Positions 49,931-64,000 of a stretch of 64,000 nt of DNA are shown piece after piece. This DNA is from Cichorium intybus (lineage: Eukaryota; Streptophyta; Magnoliopsida; Asterales; Asteraceae): NCBI GenBank assembly GCA_023525715.1, contig CM042012.1:42627028-42691027 (forward strand), given 5' to 3'. The notes beneath the pieces are model-generated. The model saw nothing but the letters and a program-made list of their open reading frames with translations. It was not told where the DNA came from and did not search any database. Positions within the stretch are counted from its first letter, which is position 1. Each line of letters begins with the position of its first letter. A program made the translations under genes and the position numbers.

Positions 49931-50750
49931 CAGTGTTGCAAAAGACGCTAGGTGCTCCCAGGTCGGTGGACTAGCGAGTACTCGTCTAGGCAAGGAGTAC
50001 TCGGACGAGTACTCGGATAACATAAATTATAAAGCTATTAATTTTGGGTAAATTATATATATGACAAATACTATAAGTTCATTAAAATTTATAACAAAAT
50101 AGGTGAATATCAATAACAATGACACCTGTTTAAATGTTAAAGTGTTACAACTTTTCAAAAAATTGGTATTCATTCTTTCGACTTTAATATTAGAGTTGTT
50201 ATCCAATCTTCATTTTCCAAGTTAGCTCCGTATTTTTCATTGATGTTAAGTCCATCTAATTCATAATCAATTTTTTCATTCACTTCCTCTTCATCCTTAG
50301 ACACAAATTCTTCCTCATCAAGTTCTCTCAATCTAGAACTTCTTCGATTTTGTAAAGATTCATCGTCTCCCATGGCTTCGCTAAACTCATCAACTTCATC
50401 CACAACATCACCTTGACAATCCAATCTTGAGCCTCACTTGCATCATTCGCTTTTAGTACTTCCATATCCTTAGTTTTTTATTGTTTGTTCTTTTCCATCA
50501 AATTTGCATTAATGCCGAGTAATTCCGAGTAATGCCGAGTAATTCCGAGTAATGCTAAATAATGCCGAGTAATACCGAGTCTGAGTTTATTTAATCGAGT
50601 CTTGAAAAATCGCCTCGGTACCTAGCCAAGTAATACTGAGTCCGAGTTTATTTAACCGATTCTTGAAAAATAATGCCGATTAATACCAAGTCCGAGTAAT
50701 ACTGGTGTACATGAGTCGATGCTTCTGAAGTGCAGAAATCGACTATTTAT
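49931..50750 (-). mobile_element. hAT-like remnant with acidic ORF and GAGTAATGCC repeats
   Basis: CAGTGTTGCAAAAG at 49931 matches the terminal style of plant hAT elements. A minus-strand ORF (50424-50170, 84 residues) is strongly acidic (NRRSSRLRELDEEEF, DEEEVNEK), as are many hAT transposase C termini; no dimerisation motif is visible. A 10-bp repeat, AAT(G/T)CCGAGT, fills 50508-50700. The opposite end is missing. Low certainty. Confidence 0.35.
50508..50710 (+). repeat. Short tandem repeat AAT(G/T)CCGAGT
   Basis: About eight nearly regular copies of the 10-bp motif at 50508-50580, with more dispersed copies to 50710 (GAGTAATACC, GAGTCCGAGTTT). Confidence 0.8.
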
Positions 50751-52180
50751 TGTAACGTCCCAAATTCAAGAATAAAATTTTCATTTTTGAAAGCGGTTCT
50801 AATACATAAAAATGGATTGGAAAAGAGAACCGCTTGTTCCAAGTTCGGTATTTAAAACATTTAAACCATAAGTTTTAAATCAATACAAAACATTAATCAG
50901 CAGAAGACTTGAACACCAAACTATCGGATGCGATACAGTCGCGCCGCGCTCCAAATCTTTATTTAGAAGAGTACCTGAAAAAACATTAAAGGTGAAAGAA
51001 TAAGCACAAAGCTTAGTGAGTTTCCCAAGATACCACACATTCCACCTCATTTATACACATAAGGCACATACAACATCTATGTACAACCCTAACATGGCAC
51101 TGCACCTTCTTTCATTCAACACTTTCGGATACCCAGAACGACCTATCATGCATCTTCCTTTTATAATGCAGCACTTTTTTGTTGGCCGGCACGACCGGTC
51201 ATGCATCGTGCTATCCCAGGACCTGACCTAGTCTTGAATCCTATCCCAATATCAACAATGTTGTAAAAACGAATCATACTAGGACACAGAAGCACTTATA
51301 GTCTTAACAAACAAACATATGATCATTCTATACTATACTACCTACTCATGCAACTTCATACATAGTACAGTGAGGAGACTCGCCTGATCTGCCACGCCAG
51401 TAAGCACACCATGCTTCAAATATCATTACAAGCTAAGTAGTGCGAACTCAAGGGTCCAGAGAGTTAAGATCTCAACTTGCACCACCATATGCCTTCTTCT
51501 TCTTCTTCAAGTAACCTTCCAACAAGAGTTATGGAGCCAAAATCACCAAAAAGATGCTAGGGTTTAGAGAGAGAGAGAGAGAGATAGCGAGAGTTCAAGA
51601 GGCCGAAAGGGGTGAAATGACGGCTCCTTAGGGTTTAGAATCCTTAAATATGGCCCAAAATCCGAGATCTAGGATTTTCTGCATTTTGCGGCGAATAGTG
51701 TCGCTATCTCTGCGATTCCTGAAAACGAGTATTCACAAGATAGCGGCGCTATCTCCATAGATAGCAAAACTATCTCCTAATTATCCCAAAAGTAACTTCA
51801 TAAAATTCATGCATGGTCATTCCGAGAACATGCTTTTACATTTATAATGGTTTTAACTGACCTAAGATCTCGGGTCTAAAGGCTCAAATAACGTTGCTAT
51901 TATAACAAACACCTCGATTATCAGCGAAAGCTATATTTACTACGCATCGTCATGTCATGCCAATCGTTATGTGATGTCTTCATATAGCGCCGGTATCTCC
52001 AACTCGTCGCGTCACTAACTGCGGTATTTAAACATTTCTTCTTTGTGTTTGATTCCGTTCCATCTTTTGTCATTTTCACTCAATCATCCACAAATCCTAT
52101 CACATCACAACTTCTCAGTATAGTGAGTATTTTTCGTTCATTTGAATCAATTAATACTCAAAGCACTCTGATGTCGCCAT
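50751..52180 (-). mobile_element. Ty3/gypsy-like LTR remnant, probably reverse orientation
   Basis: Starts TGTAACGTCCC and carries features common in plant gypsy LTRs: an ACGACC-GGTCATGCAT block near 51190, a GATAGCGGCGCTATC palindrome near 51751, and a leader-like TC/AG-rich segment (51480-51600). The right border is unclear. Small ORFs inside are not genes. Confidence 0.45.
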
Positions 52181-52213
52181 AAATATATGTAACAATAATG
52201 TGATATCAATCGG

Positions 52214-53400
52214 CAACGAAGAATCATATGAAAGTGTTTGATGATTTGGTCATGCATTTGAAGGCTACCAATTTGATGTTCGAGAAGAGTTATTAGCCAT
52301 GGTCTTTTTTCTCTCCCTCCTGAATGACACATCGATTTTTCAAATAGCCATATTTATTAGAGAGATTCTACAAATGTATTTGAATGTTAAAACGAGAATC
52401 CCGTTTAAGGATTGAAAGTTTGGCTATAGAAATTTACTAACGACAACTTTCTTTATAATAGTGAAGTAGCCAAGGTTTGTTTGCGCAACATCCACAAAGA
52501 TAGGGAAATAACCTGGGATGTCCTAGCTTTCAAAATTTCTCTCTAAGAAGTAAAAGCAAAGGCAGTTGCAACTATTGTCATGAAGAACGACATTAGGTTC
52601 ATGATGGGCTAAAATTCCAAAGAAGATTAACGAATAACATTGATGTTTTCTTATTTTACTATCCATAATAAGGCATTGCATGCTCTAAAAGTTCCTCAAC
52701 TTTTGATCATCAATTAGTGTTGAACTGTGGCACATCGTTCCACATGACATCGAATTGTGGTTGTTTCTTCTATTCAGAACTTTTGATCATCAATTAGTGT
52801 TGAACTCTGGCACAGCTATTGTCATGAAAAACCCTTCTATATATCTATTATTATCTATAAAAGCAAGAAGTTTACATGTAAAAATGAGATAAAATAAAAG
52901 ACTTCAATTTTATCCATCATCAATGTTCTTAATGCAATCTAATAGTCATCCTAATAGTTCTTTTGTTAATGTGGCTAAAGGAGAAACTCATGATCATAAA
53001 TTCATGATGAAGATTCCACATTTACCCACAAGTGGCATTCCTATTGAACCGTGGTTTCGATTGCTATAACAACCTTGATAGCAATATTACTCTCAACTCC
53101 TTTTTGAGTGCTGGGTGGTGTTGCATTTTCTTTGTGATTGTGAATATTTCTTTAGTAAACATCCTTGGAGTCTATTTGAATCTTGAATTTTACATTAGCA
53201 ACGAAACTATTCCATGTGTCATGTATGCACATTTCTATAGTTTGTCTCTTCACCATTTTGCAGGGATTGTGGGTATTTCTGGATCCAACAATTTAGTGTT
53301 CCTAAGATGTATGCATTTTGATCACATGAATCCTCCTCTCACTTGTGAGATTATCTTCTACAATATAAGAACACTACCATAAAAATTCCCCAAAAGAATG
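52214..53400 (+). repeat. Copia-derived duplicated block, copy 2 (right part)
   Basis: Collinear with 38555-38728 and then 40251 onward of copy 1, without the Mutator-like element. The unfilled site reads CAAATGTATTTGAATG at 52371. A zinc-knuckle remnant lies near 52560-52600. From 52830 it parallels the start of the tandem units (ATCTATTATTATCTATAAA, CATAAATTCATGATGAAG). The 116-residue ORF at 53032-53382 is in this repeat and has no recognised domain. Confidence 0.75.
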
Positions 53401-55261
53401 CCAAAATACTACAAGCCAATAGGAAATGTTCCAACGCATTTATGATGAGGGTGGAACATTATTTGGATTTCTTGGAGATATTATGTGTTTAATACGTCCA
53501 CTGAAAATGCACAATTGTTACAATGTGCAATGAACAACACTCCAACGGTACTAATTTGTATCAACATACCACAGTTGATGATTGACGGAATGATAACAAA
53601 TGAAAGAAAAAAAGTATTTTGGATATGATCATTAATTCAAAAATGCATTGTTATTGCACAGAAAAAACAACTAAGGTATTCCCTCATCATTTGTTCAATT
53701 CAAATAAATGCTAACCTCAAGCTTCAGGCCTCAATCGGTCGGTGGAGATGAGTTTTAAACACCGGGATTATTTTAACATTTCAACCAAACTTTTCATTGG
53801 TGTTTAGCTCAAGAGATTCCAGACAGAACATCAACTATATTTTATAATTTGCTAAGAGCACAAGGCCATTGTTTATTGATTGACAATGCCTGTTGAATTA
53901 AAATAAAGTCATTGACATTCCAAGTCTCTCTACTTGAATGGCATAGCTACCTTTTTGTCATCATAATATAATCCAAAACAAATATTGAGTAATAATCGTT
54001 GAAGAAATTAAACAGAACAATTCCATGCTACGTGTTCCTATGAAGTTCTTGTGCTATGCTACAAGGAAGCATGCTGATGTCTTTAATTTCTATAAATTTA
54101 TCATATGAAGTAAATAATTCTGCCTAATTAAGTTTTATGATGAAATCGTTCTGACGCTTTAATATTTGAAAAATGACCCTTATTTTTTTACCATTGAAAG
54201 ATTAAGAAACTAATTTCTTTTTTCTCTGATAAGTTACATGTAAGAAATGTACAAGGAGATATGTTTAAATAAAAGTGATGTCTACATAAGGGTTGTTACT
54301 TTTTGAAAGAACTTTCACAATATCAATCGGTTTTAATGTAACAAGAGTTGAGAGGAAAAAAAAAAAAAAAAGCAAATGGGTAAAGGACACGTGGATAAAT
54401 ACATTGACCCATGTTTTTTGTCTTAACCCATTAAATTATTCTATAGCGAGGTAATTTTGCCTTAAACCATTAAGTTATTATCCTGGTTAAGAAGCTATCT
54501 TTTTCCATATTAGTCTTATATAGATAAAGTGGTTAAGTAAGTAATAATGTGTTTCCAAAAAAAGTGTAATATAAATAAATACTAATGTCGTAATTAGGTA
54601 ACAAATTATCTAAAATATTAAAAAAAAATACTCATGTACTGAAGAACGTTATAAGGAGGTAATTAACTAAAATTTTTGATTTAAATATGTCATCCTAATC
54701 GTAAGAAAACGAACTGCTCCCGGTTATGATGATATTTTTATAGCAAAAATAATAGCTAATTACCTTCATGGCTTCACACAACAAATTTTAGTAGATGGAT
54801 GTTCTTTGAACATTAATTTTAGATAGGTTGTTACTTAGTTTTGACATTACTCATGATAATAATAATAATTAAAATAGTAATTTCGGCATAAATAATAAAA
54901 AGATTGAAATATAAATAATATTAGTAATAATTCGTTCAACTTGTTGCGTAGCTTAATTCAAAGTATTGCCTTCTTTCACCAACTTATATGCATTCCACAC
55001 ATACACATGTATGGACGAACCGTCAAAATTTCACTACTCGATATGAACTCTCGGGTATTTGAGTGTACTAATATGAAAAATATGACAAACCCCTCAAATT
55101 GTTTGACATACTTTTTGTTTTGAATATGTATGTTAAATCTTAAACTCAAGACGTCCAACGGTTTGTTAGATGTTTGTGATTATTACGTACAAATAGCGAA
55201 TGAGTTTGTATCGGGGAGTGGGATGCTGGTTGTCCGCACACATATATGTATGTGTAGATAT
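53401..55261. other. AT-rich intergenic DNA, no gene recognised
   Basis: Short ORFs only. A poly(A) tract lies at 54355-54371. Nothing with a domain, repeat structure or RNA-gene hallmark was found by eye. Confidence 0.5.
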
Positions 55262-55961
55262 TGACTAAGTTGAAGATGACGATGAAGGCGTATCCGAAAC
55301 ATGGGAGGAGGATGATCAAGATACAAACACGGAAGAAGGTGAGATTAGACCGGACGTAGAAGGTATGGAGGAAGAAGTCGACATCACCCCAACAATCGTC
55401 GTCTTCCAATCACCTGAACTGCAGGGGAGGATCTCCGGTGAGAAGGCGAATAGTCAGCGCCAGCCCTCGAGAATCGAACGTGAACACACACCAGTAATCG
55501 AAGAGTCAATCATGAGCATGGAGAACCCAAAGGATCCGGAAGACGTTGCGGATATGGCTGACCCGGAAAATACACGCATGGACCAAACCCTAAACACTAA
55601 TGGGCTGTTTGATGGGCTTATCAAGTCTGGCTGTTTTGGGCCGTTTACATCCCCGATTAATAAAAACGTCAGAGGCCAGGTTAACCAAATTTTTGACCTT
55701 GGTGGGTCCATTCGGAAAAGAGGAAGACTAAACAAACCAAATCTAGGAACTCAACACTTGGAAAATGTACCACGCATTGACCTCATTTGCAGGTTCTCCG
55801 AACTAAGTGCTAGATCTACATCAGCGAACGCAAACTCAATGGGTACGGAGGAAAAACGGACAGCAGAAATTGGGAGGCAGGTGCGATTCGTTATTGAGGA
55901 AGGGAATCCCATCCTTCTCGAATCCCTTGGTGAATTTGGAGAGTATCCAGCCCCTCAATGA
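55262..55961 (+). pseudogene. LINE ORF1, C-terminal part
   Basis: An open frame from 55267 to the TGA at 55959-55961, readable before the first Met at 55365, so truncated at its start. It is acidic at first (VEDDDEG, EEDDQDTNTEEGEIRPD), then has a Gly/Arg/Lys patch (GGSIRKRGRLNKP). It lies just upstream of ORF2 as expected for the RNA-binding ORF1 protein of plant LINEs, but the RRM or zinc-knuckle part is not in the window. The stop overlaps the ORF2 start in the string ATGA. Confidence 0.65.
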
Positions 55962-58860
55962 ATTGCTTGAGTATCAACGTACGTGGATTAGGCGAAAATC
56001 ATAAGGTTGCGTGGGTTAGGAGACTAAAAGAGAAAAACAAAGTTGCATATTTGGGTGTACAAGAAACACAGATTACCGATTCCGAATGTTTGAATGTAAG
56101 ATGATATTGGGGTAGAGGCGATTTTGGCTCTGAAGCGATACACTCTTCTGGTAGGTCTGGAGGAATACTCAGCATCTGGGACCCCAACGTATTCAAATTA
56201 AAGGAGACAACAAAATCGAGGCACTATATAATTATAGTTGGTGAATGGATTGGAATCCAAGGAGAGGTAGTCATCGCAAACATATATGGACCACATGGCC
56301 AATCCGAAAAGAAGGAACTTTGGGACGAGTTGAGAGGCATAAAGAACTGTAAGGGCAGATCATGGGTAGTGTTTGGCGACTTCAACGTCGTTCGGAGAGC
56401 CGATGAAAGGTATGATTCTCAATTCTGTCGACATACGATGAGAGATTTCAATCAGTTTATATCCGAAGCTGGCCTATATGATTTGAGAATGGGGGGTCAT
56501 CAATTCACATACTTCTGTCAACAGGAATACAAATTGAGTAAGCTTGACAGATTCCTAGTGAGTCACAATTTGGTTAATTTATTTCCTCAAATTTCCTCTA
56601 TTGCTCTTCCTCGAGAACCTTCTGATCATAGCCCGATTGTCCTACAAACTGAAACGGTTGATTTTGGGAAAACCCCATTCCGATTATTTAACTCATGGAT
56701 GTATAGGAAAGCCTTTGATAACTTAGTTAGGAACGTATGGGGGAAATTTAGACATTTCGGTACCCCTGACAGATATTTGATGGCGAAAATGAAATTTTTG
56801 AAAAATGAGATAAGGAAATGGCGAGCACAAGAACACTCAAAAGAGACAAGCGTACTGCACGAAGTGAAAAAACGCTTGTTAGAAATTGATAAACAGGCCG
56901 AATCCCGAGAACTTCTGGAATGTGAAATTAACGATCGTAAAGAATGCTTCCAAGAAGTTACGGAACTTGAAAAACTCGCTTCTCTCGACATAAAGCAACA
57001 AGCCCGGTTAAAATGGAGCATTAACGGGGACGAAAACACAAAATTCTTCCACAGTTTCATTAACAACAAAAATATATAAAAGCCGAATCCGGGGACTAAT
57101 TATTAACGACTCGTGGAACACAAACGCAGACATGATAAAAGAAGAGATATTCCAGTTTTACAAAGAAAAGTTTAGTGAAAAATGGAAGCAGCCCAAGATT
57201 GTACAACCCTCATTTTCGGAAACTAAATTTGGAAGACAATTCAAGCCTTGAAGTCCCTTTCCTGATGGAAGAGATTAAAAGGGCCGTGTGGGATTGCGGT
57301 TCTGAAAAGGCACCCGACCCAGACGGTTTTACCTTCAAATTTGTTAAAAAAAATACTAGGACTTGTTAAAAGATGACATCTTCATATTAATGAAATACTT
57401 CGAAGAGGTGGGACACTTGGAGACGGGTTGCAACTCATCTTTCATCACTTTGGTGCCTAAAGTAAAAGATCCACTCAACTTTTTCGACTACCGCCCAATT
57501 AGCTTGATCGGATGTACCTACAAGATCTTAGCTAAGACTTTGGAGAACCGACTAAAGCGAGTAACTGGGAATTCAATCGATGAGGTGCAAACAACTTTTA
57601 TAGAGGGGTGGAATATATTAGAGAGGCCGTTGGTGGTTAACGAGCTATGTTCTTGGGCAAAAAAAACAAAAGAAAAAACTCCTACTGTTCAAAGTCGACT
57701 TTGATAAAGCTTTCGACTCGGTGAATTGGGGCTTTCTAAACGACATAATGACACAAATGGGGTATGGGGAGAAATGGAGAATGTGGATTTTGGGCTGCCT
57801 CCGTTCCGCTAGAGCATCAGTCCTTGTAAATGGGTTTCCTACAAATGAGTTTCGCATGGAAAAAGGGGTTCGACAAGGCGACCCTCTATCGCCCTTCTTG
57901 TTCATCATGGTTATGGAAGGTCTTAATGCCGTGATGAAGGATGCTCATTTCAAATGTCTTTTTAAGGGCGTCAAGATACCACACGAGAACACGACAATCT
58001 CTCAACTCTTCTACACGGATGATGCCCTTTTCATCGGGGATTGGTGCAAATCAAACAAAAAAACCTTGCAAGAATCCTTAGATACTTTTTCATCTCGTCC
58101 AGGCTTCATGTCAATTTCCATAAATCGAAAGTGTTTGGGGTCGGGGTCGATCCGAGGGAGGTTTCCCAATGGGCTGCTCCCCTTGGTTGTTCCCCGACTT
58201 CTCTCCCTTTCTTATACCTTGGATTCCCGGTAGGTGCCAACATGTGTCTTAAAAAAACTGGAAGCCCGTTATTGTTCGATTCCAATCAAAGTTGTCAATA
58301 TGGAAAGAAAAAACACTTTCATTCGGGGGAAGACTAACTCTTATAAAGGCGGTCCTAGGAAACTTACCCACCTACTATTTTTCACTATTCATTGGGTCTC
58401 TTGGGATCGAGTTCTAACAGGAAAAAAGAATGGTGGACTTGGAGTAGGATCACTAAAGACTTTTAACTGGGCCTTAATTATGAAGTGGTGGTTGTAGTAT
58501 AGGGCAGAAAAACCAACGGTTTGGAGCAAAACAATCAAAGGAATTTATAATTTATCAAATAAGCCGGAAAGGTGCATCGCAAAGAAATAAATCCCCGGGG
58601 TGTGGAACCAGATTGTAGGTATCGTGGACGAGCTGGAAGACCGTGGCATATTCATCGATGAGGTGATTGCAAAAAAGGTTGCGTTAGGGAATAGTACCAT
58701 GTTCTGCTTAGATAAATGGATAGGCGATGCAACATTAAAGACTAAGTTTCCACTGCTATTCAAACTCGAATCTAGGAAAAGATGTACGGTGGCCGATCGT
58801 GTTTCTAATGAAGGGGTATCCTGGGATTGGGGAAAAGGTATTCAGACTTGTGAATAGCAA
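55958..58860 (+). pseudogene. LINE ORF2: endonuclease and reverse transcriptase, broken
   Basis: The start is ATG 55958. AP-type endonuclease motifs appear in order: MNCLSINVRGLG, YLGVQET, IANIYGPH, VVFGDFNVV, LDRFLVS, and PSDHSPI near 56635. A TGA at 56102 interrupts the endonuclease. Reverse transcriptase begins near 57290 (SEKAPDPDGF, then LVPKVKDPLNFFDYRPISL, VDFDKAFDSVNW, GVRQGDPLSPFLF, LFYTDDALF near 58010). The catalytic YADD-type box reads YTDD. Frame changes occur near 57080, 57170, 57345, 57670 and after 58090, mostly in A-runs. A decayed tail with LTGKKNGGLGVGSLKTFN-type text reaches 58500; a weaker stretch (58600-59030) may be the C-terminal region. It cannot make active protein. 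Confidence 0.88.
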
Positions 58861-59100
58861 AGGGATTTACACAGCCTCGTTAGGCTTATTGGATCTCACC
58901 GATGGGAAGATAAGTCGGATCAATGGCATTGTACGCTATCCCCCGATGGTCGGTTTTACGTGGATGATGTTAGAAAACGTTTGGATATTAATAAATTCTT
59001 TTGCCGGTTCCAAAAAAAAGACTAATTTGAAGAAATAAAGAGATGCATTAACTTTTTTGGGCTCTTTTAATTAAATTATTGCCGGTTCTAAAAAGAAAAG

Positions 59101-61828
<2,728 letters not shown>

Positions 61829-61914
<86 letters not shown>
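61829..61914. repeat. (TA)n microsatellite array 5
   Basis: Uninterrupted (TA)n, 86 bp. Confidence 0.97.

Positions 61915-64000
<2,086 letters not shown>

Larger units (their letters stand above)
48881..52213. mobile_element. Compound insertion splitting copy 2 of the block
   Basis: Copy 1 is continuous across this point (ACATACAAAATGAAGGATG... on to GAAGAATCATATG), whereas here 3.3 kb intervenes. From left to right: 48881-49930, unclassified repeat text (a CTAAGGTAAGTAAGGG block near 48933 resembles the leader of some gypsy-type elements); 49931-50750, a hAT-like scrap; 50751-52180, LTR-like sequence. No clean target duplication is visible, so more than one event is likely. Confidence 0.6.
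55262..59060 (+). mobile_element. LINE (non-LTR retrotransposon), 5'-truncated and frameshifted
   Basis: It carries an ORF1 C-terminal part (55262-55961) and an ORF2 with endonuclease and reverse transcriptase. The 5' end is cut within ORF1. The 3' end lies near 59060, where A-rich sequence (GGTTCCAAAAAAAAG at 59006) precedes a (TA)n array. A short direct repeat, TTGCCGGTTC, occurs at 59000 and 59080. About 3.8 kb remain. Confidence 0.85.

Noticed and set aside
53032..53382. 116-residue ORF as a membrane protein gene
   Set aside because: It lies in copy 2 of the copia-derived block, and the parallel region in T1-T3 is interrupted by stops, so the frame is not conserved.

Overview
The window looks like nuclear DNA of a dicot plant: AT-rich, gene-poor and dominated by layered transposable elements. 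Plant-specific signs are a three-exon R2R3-MYB gene, Athila, Tekay-like and Tork-like retrotransposons, a plant LINE, and Stowaway-, Tourist- and Mutator-type elements. The style of the Athila and gypsy LTRs reminds me of Asteraceae, but that is only an impression. I recognise one intact host gene, the MYB at 35830-36775.

Layout, left to right. 1-3587: a very long Ty3/gypsy LTR on the minus strand, running off the left edge, embedded in an Athila copy. 3588-12683: two Athila segments (A and B) sharing an LTR (internal A, LTR 6651-7761, internal B, LTR 11567-12683). They keep the Athila ORF-1 (env-like) gene but have no recognisable gag-pol. The right LTR abuts, in frame, the integrase half of a Ty3/gypsy element (12684-14085, 3' LTR 14122-15478). 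That element in turn lies inside the tail of a Ty1/copia element (15479-16860). 16861-24750: AT-rich DNA with MITE-like fold-backs, a microsatellite and LTR scraps. 24754-34269: a minus-strand copia element with a perfect 5-bp target duplication and an abnormal U5-inverted end, split by a nearly complete Tork/Tnt1-like copia (28236-33608) on the plus strand.

34275-37160 holds the MYB gene (LAF1/MYB18-like) and its flanks. 37160-53400 is an old copia-derived block that was duplicated. Part of it was later amplified as three almost identical 2.56-kb tandem units (41028-48693). It was then hit by a 1.5-kb Mutator-like element whose empty site survives in the paralogous copy, and by a 3.3-kb compound insertion. 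55262-59060 is a 5'-truncated, frameshifted LINE. 59100-64000 is a chain of small elements, each separated from the next by long (TA)n arrays, suggesting elements that target or carry TA microsatellites.

Apart from the MYB, nothing here forms a working pathway. The coding remnants are retroelement genes at different stages of decay, and the order of nesting gives a relative history of insertions.
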